From: Verrucomicrobiales bacterium | GTDB lineage: Bacteria; Verrucomicrobiota; Verrucomicrobiia; Verrucomicrobiales; SKLO01 | DNA: 7,244 nucleotides | Direction of reading: 5' to 3' | Assembly (NCBI GenBank): GCA_007123195.1 | Contig: SKLO01000623.1 | Location: 1 to 7,244, forward strand | Translations under genes and position numbers: made by a program | Part shown: one piece after another, positions 1-6,983 of the stretch | How positions within the stretch are numbered: the first letter of the stretch is position 1 | Layout of the letters: each line of letters opens with the position of its first letter | The notes under the pieces: model-generated | What the model was told of the DNA's origin: nothing | Database searches by the model: none | Seen by the model: the letters and a program-made list of their open reading frames with translations, nothing else

Positions 1-1
1 C

Positions 2-1951
2 GGCGGACCGGGTCAGGATTCTCCCGCCGTGAACCTCCCGGGCAACCTCGGCTTCGGCGGCGACGGCGGCCTTGGCCGGTTGTCCGACATCACCGGCATC
101 GAGGTGTTCTATGCCGGCGGCGGCGGCGCGGGCGCCAGTCATCCGGGTCTCGGCGGCCTTGGCGGCGGCGGCGACGGAATCCCCTCCGGCACCGGTGGCA
201 ACGGCCTCCCGGGCACCGGCGGCGGCGGCGGCGGGGCGGGCAACGGCACCGGCGGCCAGGGCGGATCCGGCATTGTCATCGTGCGTTACCTTGGCGATCC
301 CAGGGCCGTCGGCGGCACCGTGATTCCGGGCACCGGCGCGGCCGCGGGTTACACCCTCCACATCTTCGACACCGTGGGCTCGCACGAACTCGACTTCTCC
401 AGCCTGCAAATCACCACCGAGCTGGACGGCGCCATCAGCGGCTCCGGCGGCTTCACCTTTGAAGGCCCCTACTCCCTCATCCTGTCCGGCAACAACACCT
501 ACAACGGCGAGACCATCGTCAATGGCGGCCACATGACCCTCACCGGCAGCCACACCTCCGGCTCCAACTCCATCACCGCCTACCTCGTCAACAATGGCGC
601 GCGCCTCAGCCTCACCAACGACGCCACCGTCAACCTCGCCGGCAGCGGCGGCCTGCGCATCGTCGACGGCCACCTCGACATGGACAGCGGCAGCCTGCGC
701 CTCGGCAACTGGCTGACCATCGGTCGCGACGGCGGCACCGGCGTGTTCGACATGACCGGCGGCACCCTCACCAAGGCCGGCGGCGGCGGCGTCAGCATCG
801 GCGGCGTCAGCGGCCACGGCACCCTCAACCTCACCGGCGGCAGCCTCAACGTGCAGACCGGCATCACCCAGGTGGGGTCCAACACCAATTCCACCGGACT
901 GCTGCTGGTCGGCGGCGACGGACGGCTCATTGCCTCCGCCGGCATGACCGTCGGCGAGGCCGCCAGCGGCGACGGCTCGGTCCGCCTGATGGCCGGCGGC
1001 ACCATCGACACCCCGTTCCTCCGCGGCGGCGCCGCCGCCAACCGCGCTCTCGACTGGGACGGCGGCACCCTGCGCGCCACCAGGGACGAATCGGACTTCC
1101 TCAGCGGCCTCACCGAAGCCGCCATCGGCAACGCCGGCGCCATGCTCGACACCGGCGGCCACATCCTGGGCATCAGTCAGGATCTCGGCGGCACCGGCGG
1201 CCTCGGCATCCGCGGCGGCGGTGTGGTGACCTTGTCAGGCGACAGCGACTTCGACGGCGATCTCGCCGTCGAGGCCACCGGCGTCCAACTGTCGGGATCG
1301 GTTGACCAGTCGGGCGGCACCGGCGCCGTCGACCTGGACGGCGGTTGGTTGAACCTGTCAAGCGGCGCCCGCCTGACCACCGCCGCGATCACCGCCCACA
1401 ACGGCGCCATCCTCTCCGGCGCCGGCGACATCACCACCAGCGGCAACTCCACCACCATCGGCTCCGGCTCCAGCCTCGCCCCAGGCGACGCCTCGCTGCT
1501 GGGCGTCGGCACCCTGGTGCTCACCACCAGCAGCCTGACCTTCGAACCGGGCAGCTTCTGGGAACTGAACATCGCCGGCACCGCCAACGGCCGCCTGCAG
1601 CTCGACACCCCCGGACCCGTCGACCTCGGCGGCGCCGACCTCATCGCCGGCTCCACCAGCTTCGATTTCCTCACCAATACTGAATACTGGCTGACGGACA
1701 ACGTCGGCGGCGCCGCGTTCACCAACTTCGCCAACCTGACCTCCACCAGCCCGGCCGCCGGCCTGTTCCCCGATGCCACCGGCTTCGTCAACCTGGACGG
1801 CACCTCGTTCGCCGTGTTCATGAACGCCGACTTCCAAACCGGCGGCCGCACCGGCGGCAACGACATCCTGCTGTTCGCCACCCCGGAACCATCGCGCGCC
1901 CTGCTCGCGGCGCTGGGCCTCGCCGCCCTGCTCGCACGCCGCCGCCGCTGA
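2..1951 (+). CDS. Glycine-rich, beta-strand-repeat surface protein with PEP-CTERM tail (5' partial)
   Basis: The gene is cut by the left edge: the frame is open from base 2, and the GTG at 29 is an internal Val codon in a Gly-rich stretch. Residue numbers below count from that GTG. Residues 1-90 are Gly-rich and end in GGSGIVIVRY, a motif common at the end of bacterial glycine-rich surface domains. Residues 133-171 (GAISGSGG...LSGNNTYNGETIVNGG) fit the autotransporter-associated beta-strand repeat; 387-423 look like a degenerate second copy. Residues 238-275 hold two short units, GVFDMTGGTLT and GTLNLTGGSLN. Residues 459-540 (SGAGDI...SSLAPGD...SLTFEPGSFWELNIAG) look like the end of a beta-helix. 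The tail is a PEP-CTERM signal: PEP at 619-621, a hydrophobic stretch, then four Arg at 637-640. By family knowledge this marks export and exosortase processing. No autotransporter beta-barrel is present. The ligand or role (adhesin or matrix protein) is unknown. Confidence 0.88.
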   Translation, partial: GGPGQDSPAVNLPGNLGFGGDGGLGRLSDITGIEVFYAGGGGAGASHPGLGGLGGGGDGIPSGTGGNGLPGTGGGGGGAGNGTGGQGGSGIVIVRYLGDPRAVGGTVIPGTGAAAGYTLHIFDTVGSHELDFSSLQITTELDGAISGSGGFTFEGPYSLILSGNNTYNGETIVNGGHMTLTGSHTSGSNSITAYLVNNGARLSLTNDATVNLAGSGGLRIVDGHLDMDSGSLRLGNWLTIGRDGGTGVFDMTGGTLTKAGGGGVSIGGVSGHGTLNLTGGSLNVQTGITQVGSNTNSTGLLLVGGDGRLIASAGMTVGEAASGDGSVRLMAGGTIDTPFLRGGAAANRALDWDGGTLRATRDESDFLSGLTEAAIGNAGAMLDTGGHILGISQDLGGTGGLGIRGGGVVTLSGDSDFDGDLAVEATGVQLSGSVDQSGGTGAVDLDGGWLNLSSGARLTTAAITAHNGAILSGAGDITTSGNSTTIGSGSSLAPGDASLLGVGTLVLTTSSLTFEPGSFWELNIAGTANGRLQLDTPGPVDLGGADLIAGSTSFDFLTNTEYWLTDNVGGAAFTNFANLTSTSPAAGLFPDATGFVNLDGTSFAVFMNADFQTGGRTGGNDILLFATPEPSRALLAALGLAALLARRRR

Positions 1952-2129
1952 TCCTCGAACGGCCACCCCGGAACCGACCACCCGGCCGATTCCGGGTGCC
2001 GACACGACCACCAACCCACCCGCGTCACGCGCGCCCGATGCACCCGCGCCAAACCGCCGACCCCGGCGCGGCCACCCTCTCGTTTCCAGTTCCCCACATT
2101 CAGGCCCCCACCATCACCACCGCCTGATC
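1952..2129. other. C-rich intergenic spacer and leader of cassette gene A
   Basis: This 178-base spacer separates two genes on the same strand. On the + strand it is strikingly rich in C and poor in G (runs such as gaccaccaacccaccc), which is the composition Rho binding sites favour. It also contains small inverted repeats (CGCCG at 2055-2059 with CGGCG at 2064-2068). I see no convincing -35/-10 pair and no purine-rich ribosome binding site before the ATG at 2130. Whether the two genes share a transcript cannot be decided from this stretch. Confidence 0.5.
1979..1998 (+). terminator. Small hairpin after the PEP-CTERM gene, possible terminator
   Basis: CACCCGG (1979-1985) pairs perfectly with CCGGGTG (1992-1998) around a 6-base loop, starting 28 bases after the stop codon. 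The stem is short and no T run follows, so a classic intrinsic terminator is not supported. It could be a 3'-end stabilising hairpin, or it could act together with the C-rich downstream sequence in Rho-dependent termination. Confidence 0.3.
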
Positions 2130-5100
2130 ATGACCACCCTTCCCGCCCGCCGCCGCCATCCCGGCCGCTCCGGCGCCGCCCTGGTCACCACCCTCATGAT
2201 CGTGGCCATCCTCACCCTGCTGGTGATCTCCATGCTGTCCCTCAGCAGCCAGCACCGGCAGTCGGCCGAACTGCAGTCCGATACCCTCGGCACACGCCAG
2301 CTCGGCGACCTGACCCTCAACCTCGTCATCGCCCGCCTGCGCCAGGCCACCGCCAACCCGCAGCGCTCCACCGGCAGCGCCACCTGGGTCAGCCAGCCCG
2401 GCGCCATCCGCACCTGGAACGGACCCGACCCTGACAAGCTCTTCAAACTCTACTCCGCCGCCGAACCGATCGTCGACATCTCCTCCCCCGCCACCCGCTC
2501 CGGGCTCGCCCAGGCCGAGCTGGAACAACTGCAGGGCTTCGATCCCGACCGCAACGACCCTGCCTCGCGCGCCCGTTTCGCCGACCTCAACCGCCCGGTC
2601 ATCACGCTCGACGCCGACGGCGCGGAACAACTGCACTTCCCCATCGCCGATCCGCGCGCCGCCCTCGGCAGCGACCCGGTCGAGGGCTTCAGCTTTGACC
2701 CCGACGCCATCGCCGGCACCCGCGACGACGACGACCCGCGCCTGCCGATGCCGGTCGAATGGCTTTACCTGCTGCAGGACGGCAGCCTCGGCACACTCGA
2801 TCCCGACACCCTCGTGTTCACCGGACGCGACGGCACCGCCGCCACCGCCGCCAACCCCATCGTCGCCCGCATCGCCTTCTGGACCGACGACGAATCCTCC
2901 AAGCTCAACGTCAACACCGCCTCCGAACCCATTCCCTGGGACACGCCCCGCGCCGACACCACCGTCGACCGCGCCTACGCCACCCGCCAGCCCTCGGTCA
3001 ACGAAGTCCAGCGCTTCCCCGGCCACCCCGCCACCACCGCGCTCAGCCCGGTGCTCTACCCCGGCAGCTACGCCGGAGCAGTGGTTCCGTCAGGGGCCAA
3101 CGCACTCGCCTCCGAACAGCTGCGCGCCATCTACGACATCGCCCCGCGCGTCAGCTACACCGACGCCAACGGCAACCTCGCCGGCTACCTCGGCAACAAC
3201 AACCGCCCGGTCCAATTCAAGACCGACCGCCTCTACACCTCGTTCGACGAATTGCTCTACCGCGCCGACCGCAGCCGCAGCGGCATCCCGATCGAGCGCC
3301 TGCGGCAATCAGCCTTCTTCCTCACCGTGGCCTCGCGCGCCCCCGAAACCAACGTCCACGGCTTTCCCCGCGTGTCGATCTGGCCAGTGGCGGACAACGT
3401 CGACGCCGACAGCCTGGACCCGACCCCCTACCGCACCGCCTACGACGAGCTGATGGCGTTCGCCAGCACCATCGCCGTGCCCGAGGGCCGGCGTTACGTC
3501 GAATCCGGCTCCGGCTGGACCGGCTCGTTCGGACTCGGCGCCTACCACAAGATCCGCGGCAATGTCTACCAGCGCGCCTGGTCCTACTACGGCCGCAGCG
3601 GAGGCAACGCCGCCGCCATCGAATACCGCCCGCGACGCAACTACGACCTGTTCGAATACCAGGCCGCCATGACCAGACTGGTGCCGGGCGGTTACCGGCT
3701 GTCACTGGACGACAAATACGGCATCTCCGAAGAGTTCGCCGGCGCCCGGCAAAACCGCGAGCGCAACTCACGCGCCGCGGTCAAGGCGATGATGGGCTAC
3801 ATCCGCACCATCAACCTCCACGACACCACCCGCATCAGCGCCGCATCAGGCGCCGCCGGGCGCGTGCGGCCGTTCTCGGCCGACAGCCAGAGCGTCGGCT
3901 ACGTCTCCACCCAACTGCCTACCCAGCCGCCCAACGGACCGGACTCCACCTCGCCCACCGCCGAATTCGAATGGTTCCGCACCCAGACCGGCGGCAACGT
4001 CATCCGCGTCGGGCCACAGGTGATCTCAGGCCGGCTCTACTCCTGCAGCGAGGTCGCGCTGCTGCTCATCTGCGTCGCCGAGCGCGCCGCCAACGGCCAG
4101 TTCCGCGGCGACCCCACCTTCAACAACGCCCTGCTGCCCGCCGGACAACGCATGATCCAGCTGGTGTTCCTGCCGGAATGGTTCAGCCCCCAACAGGGGT
4201 TCAACATGCTGCAATACCGCTTCCGCGCCGACCTGCTCCAAGTCACCGGCGCCATCCGCCACCAGAACCAGACCTTCACGCTCGCCACCAACCAGTTCCA
4301 CCACCAATCCCTCCACACCTTCGCCGGCAGCGCCAACCCGGCCGCCAACGTCCATCCCGAACGCATCCTGTGGGGCGGCACCGGCGGCCCCGAAGCCGCC
4401 TTCGAACTCTCCGCCGGCAGCCCCGCCCGCGGCTTCTACCAACTGCCCCAGCACGCCATCGCCATCCCCATCGACGCCGACCAACTGGAACTGGACGAAA
4501 TCAGCATGATCTTCCAGCCCATGGACGCCCGCACCAGCGGCCAGTCGGAACAGCGCATCCGCTCGGTCTGGCCCGCAACCACCGTGCCCGCCCCACGGCT
4601 CGACCCCGACCTCGGCAGCGACACCGGCTGGGTCCGCCGCGTCAGCCGCTACAATCAGGGCGCCCCGCTCGGCTCGGCCGACACCCCGGGGCTCGGCACC
4701 AGCGGCGGCACCGGCTCCCTCATCCGCGGCGACGACACCGATGTCGTGCGCTCGGTGGCCGTGGTCCACGGCGACACCCGCATGGTCGCCGCCCACATGC
4801 ACGTCGGCCACCACGGCCGCACCGACATCTGGTATGGCTCCCGGTCGCTGCTGGCCCCGCTGCCGGATCACCACGATCCCGACCGGTTCCTCGTCCACAC
4901 CATGACCGGCTCCGGCGGTCACACCCGCCGCTACCCCGGCACCCGCCTGCCCAACGAACGCGGTGCCGCCCGCGGCCTGGTGCCCGGCGTCACCTACCCC
5001 GACCACCTGCAACCCGACCTGCCGCGCCTGCCAAACGAACCCGGCTTCCGCGGACCGCTGCCCGAATCCTACCCCTACCCCATCGATCCCGGCCTTACCC

Positions 5101-6137
5101 GCGACTGGGACAACGGCATCGGTCCCGCCCCCGACGGCGCCTACGTCAACAAGCCCGACGACGGCGCCCGCCTCGGCGCCACCCCTTACTTCGAGCCCCT
5201 CGTTCGCGACTTCGGCCCCGCCGTCTCCGCCGACGACGAAACCTTCGCCCCCAACCGCATCGTTGCCTCCGCCGTCACCTTCGGTTCACTGCTCTCCCTG
5301 CCGCTCTCCTACGCCCCCTGGACCACCTTCCTGTTCCGGCCCGACCTCACCCCCGGCGGCCACTTCGGCGCCCGCGGCAACACCCTCACCCTGCGCGGCG
5401 TCAACGGCGCCCCGCCCGACCACCTGTGGCTCGACCTCTGGTGGATGCCGGTGGTCCAGCCCCACGCCATCTCCGAACCCATGTCCACCGCCGGCAAGGT
5501 CAACCTCAACCACCAGATCCTGCCGTTCAGCCACATCACCCGCGCCACCGCCCTGCACGGCGTGCTCAAAAGCGAGGAACTCCTCGCCATCCCCGCCACC
5601 GCCGGCCCCACCTACAAGACCCAGACCAACAGCGGCTGGCGCCACCGCATCGACGCCGCCGAAACCCTGCGCCAATGGGACCAGCGCTTCATTCAGGGCA
5701 ACCTGTTCCTCACCGAATCCGAAATCTGCGAACTGTTCCTCGTGCCCCACGGCCGGACCCTCGCCGGCATGCCCCAGTTCTGGCAAAACCACGCCCTCAC
5801 CGGCGACAACACCCTCGAGCGTCCCTACGCCAACCTCTACCCACGCCTCACCACCCGCTCCAACACCTACCGCGTCCACTACCGCGTGCAAACCCTGCGC
5901 AAGGCCCGCTCCACCCCGGTCGATACCTTCGATCCCGACCGCGACCGCATCGGCGGCGAATACGAGGGCTCGGCCCTCATCGAGCGCTACCTCGACCCCC
6001 GCGACACTGCCATCCCCGACTACGTCTACGAGATCCGCCAGAACAACACCGCCGCCACCGCCACCCTCGAAGCCCTGCCCACCCTCGACGCCTTCCACCG
6101 CTTCCGCATCCTTGAGACCCGCCGCTTCGCCCCCTGA
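2130..6137 (+). CDS. Verru_Chthon cassette protein A family protein, pseudopilin-like N-terminus
   Basis: A complete 1335-residue protein, within the size I expect for this verrucomicrobial family. The N-terminus has a basic leader (RRRHPGRSG), a likely prepilin-peptidase-like site after Gly15, and a hydrophobic helix at about 16-38 (AALVTTLMIVAILTLLVISML). It lacks Glu at +5, as in GspK/PilX-type minor pseudopilins. Family-like motifs follow in order: SKLNVNTASEP with K258, RFPGHPATT (295-303), QYRFR...VTGAIRHQNQTF (from 695), EPMSTAGKVNLN (1116-1127), an ERPYANLYPRLTTRSNT block (1230-1246), EYEGSALIERYLDP and IPDY (1295-1298), and an FRILETRRFAP end. The ATG at 2130 is chosen because it directly precedes the basic leader and helix; it has no Shine-Dalgarno sequence. 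Likely inner-membrane anchored with a large exported domain. Cassette partners B, C and D are normally prepilin-like proteins; none is visible nearby. The family call is firm; the function is unknown and the secretion or pilus role is inferred. Confidence 0.9.
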   Translation: MTTLPARRRHPGRSGAALVTTLMIVAILTLLVISMLSLSSQHRQSAELQSDTLGTRQLGDLTLNLVIARLRQATANPQRSTGSATWVSQPGAIRTWNGPDPDKLFKLYSAAEPIVDISSPATRSGLAQAELEQLQGFDPDRNDPASRARFADLNRPVITLDADGAEQLHFPIADPRAALGSDPVEGFSFDPDAIAGTRDDDDPRLPMPVEWLYLLQDGSLGTLDPDTLVFTGRDGTAATAANPIVARIAFWTDDESSKLNVNTASEPIPWDTPRADTTVDRAYATRQPSVNEVQRFPGHPATTALSPVLYPGSYAGAVVPSGANALASEQLRAIYDIAPRVSYTDANGNLAGYLGNNNRPVQFKTDRLYTSFDELLYRADRSRSGIPIERLRQSAFFLTVASRAPETNVHGFPRVSIWPVADNVDADSLDPTPYRTAYDELMAFASTIAVPEGRRYVESGSGWTGSFGLGAYHKIRGNVYQRAWSYYGRSGGNAAAIEYRPRRNYDLFEYQAAMTRLVPGGYRLSLDDKYGISEEFAGARQNRERNSRAAVKAMMGYIRTINLHDTTRISAASGAAGRVRPFSADSQSVGYVSTQLPTQPPNGPDSTSPTAEFEWFRTQTGGNVIRVGPQVISGRLYSCSEVALLLICVAERAANGQFRGDPTFNNALLPAGQRMIQLVFLPEWFSPQQGFNMLQYRFRADLLQVTGAIRHQNQTFTLATNQFHHQSLHTFAGSANPAANVHPERILWGGTGGPEAAFELSAGSPARGFYQLPQHAIAIPIDADQLELDEISMIFQPMDARTSGQSEQRIRSVWPATTVPAPRLDPDLGSDTGWVRRVSRYNQGAPLGSADTPGLGTSGGTGSLIRGDDTDVVRSVAVVHGDTRMVAAHMHVGHHGRTDIWYGSRSLLAPLPDHHDPDRFLVHTMTGSGGHTRRYPGTRLPNERGAARGLVPGVTYPDHLQPDLPRLPNEPGFRGPLPESYPYPIDPGLTRDWDNGIGPAPDGAYVNKPDDGARLGATPYFEPLVRDFGPAVSADDETFAPNRIVASAVTFGSLLSLPLSYAPWTTFLFRPDLTPGGHFGARGNTLTLRGVNGAPPDHLWLDLWWMPVVQPHAISEPMSTAGKVNLNHQILPFSHITRATALHGVLKSEELLAIPATAGPTYKTQTNSGWRHRIDAAETLRQWDQRFIQGNLFLTESEICELFLVPHGRTLAGMPQFWQNHALTGDNTLERPYANLYPRLTTRSNTYRVHYRVQTLRKARSTPVDTFDPDRDRIGGEYEGSALIERYLDPRDTAIPDYVYEIRQNNTAATATLEALPTLDAFHRFRILETRRFAP

Positions 6138-6180
6138 TCCAAACAACACCAGCCAGCCTCCAATCAACATTCCTGAAGGG

Positions 6181-6878
6181 TCATGGTGAACAATTGCATT
6201 GCCGGGGGCAGGTCGATTGGCAGTCCCTGACCCTATCCAACCCGGCAGTCGCCGAAAACCCGAACATGCCGCGCAGGGTGGAGTAGACATTTCTGGCTGC
6301 CCGGTCAACGAATCGTGCCAGGAACAACCCTCTCACCAGCGCGCCCATCCCGGCCAGCACCCGCCCGAAGCCCCCCGACGGGTCGGAACCCGCCACGAGA
6401 GCCCTCCGTCGGCTGGCTCAACCATCGAATTGGCTGCGCGCTCCTGCAGCTTCAGCAGCACCTCCGAGCAACTCCAGGCAAGCAATACCAGCACCAAGAC
6501 ACCGACTCCGAACTCAATCGGATTGAAGAGCCGTGCAAGGAACACCCACAGCATGATCGTGGCAACCAGGACGGTGATGCCCAAAACCGATCCAATGGCA
6601 ATCGACAGCTTGCCAAGAATGCCCACGCACACGAAAACGCCAAACGCTGACATCACGGCCTTGATGCAGCCATCCACGCGGGCGTGTCGCCTCGCGATGG
6701 CCCTCTGCCTCTGCTCGTCCGAAAGCGTCTCCCGAACCACGTCGTTGGCGTCGGCGATGAGGAGAATCAACGAGTTGTTCTCACGAATCAGCTGCAAGGC
6801 ATGCCGACGCGCCACCTCAAATTCAGGATGCCTGGCCAGCACGCAGGCCGGTTTGAGCCGGGTGATCCGCTGGGTCAT
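6181..6878 (-). pseudogene. Small unrecognised membrane protein with an apparent frameshift
   Basis: Read from the ATG at 6878-6876, which has AAGGTGG upstream at reasonable spacing. The intact frame gives 181 residues and stops at 6333. About 70 polar, charged residues are followed by three hydrophobic segments (about 72-89, 91-115 and 122-142) and a Gln/Glu/Arg-containing stretch. From about residue 170 the frame turns improbable (SGGCWPGWARW). One extra base at the G6 run (6371-6376) would join it to another open frame reading GGFGRVLAGMGALVRGLFLARF and stopping at 6181-6183, about 232 residues in all. That second frame has mostly G/C third positions until near its end. The break may be a real mutation, a homopolymer sequencing error, or programmed -1 slippage. 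Alternative starts are the ATG at 6902 and the TTG at 6983. I do not recognise the family. It converges on cassette gene A and lies downstream of the partial - strand gene. Confidence 0.55.
6200..6247. other. Imperfect inverted repeat between convergent genes
   Basis: TGCCGGG (6200-6206) pairs with CCCGGCA (6241-6247), and inside it GGTC (6211-6214) pairs with GACC (6229-6232). The element lies just past the stop of cassette gene A, and inside the possible C-terminal extension of the opposite-strand membrane protein. It could serve as a two-way terminator for the convergent genes, but the loop is large and no T run is present. The 6138-6180 stretch beside it shows nothing else. Confidence 0.2.
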
Positions 6879-6903
6879 GACCCCACCTTCAAAAGTGGAC
6901 ATC

Positions 6904-6930
6904 GATCCGGTGCCGCTGCCGCACCGGATC
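6904..6930. repeat. Perfect 10-bp inverted repeat upstream of the membrane protein gene
   Basis: GATCCGGTGC (6904-6913) and GCACCGGATC (6921-6930) are exact reverse complements around a 7-base spacer. The element lies between the stop of the partial - strand gene (6976) and the ATG at 6878. It could be a hairpin in the 5' untranslated RNA, an operator for a dimeric regulator, or the terminator stem of the upstream gene. In the - direction the nearest T stretch comes only about 10 bases after the stem, so terminator function is weakly supported. Confidence 0.5.
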
Positions 6931-6953
6931 ACTCTCCAGTCGTTGGTGGTGGG

Positions 6954-6983
6954 ATTGTCTGCACCGTTCATGACCTCACGCAA
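6954..6983 (-). promoter_or_regulatory. Possible weak sigma70-like promoter for the membrane protein gene
   Basis: On the - strand, TTGCGT (6983-6978) and GACAAT (6959-6954) are separated by 18 bases. Each is a partial match to the -35 and -10 consensus. It overlaps the stop codon of the upstream gene. If used, the 10-bp inverted repeat would lie in the leader RNA. A chance match is quite possible. Confidence 0.2.

Noticed and set aside
29..31. GTG as the true start of the PEP-CTERM gene
   Set aside because: The frame is open upstream to the window edge, no signal peptide follows the GTG, and it falls inside a Gly-rich domain. The gene is simply truncated by the window.
180..250. GGC-rich microsatellite-like stretch
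   Set aside because: It encodes the glycine-rich domain and is explained by Gly codon choice. No exact longer repeat unit is seen.
4026..5012. Long - strand open frames opposite genes 1 and A (for example 328, 340, 308 and 306 residues)
   Set aside because: They are Gly/Val/Ala- or Arg/Pro-rich antisense shadows of well-supported genes, with no motifs and no start signals.
2759..6115. A 1118-residue open frame on the + strand overlapping gene A in another frame
   Set aside because: It is almost entirely Arg, Pro, His and Gln, which is what the strong C-ending codon bias of gene A produces when read out of frame. It has no recognisable domain.
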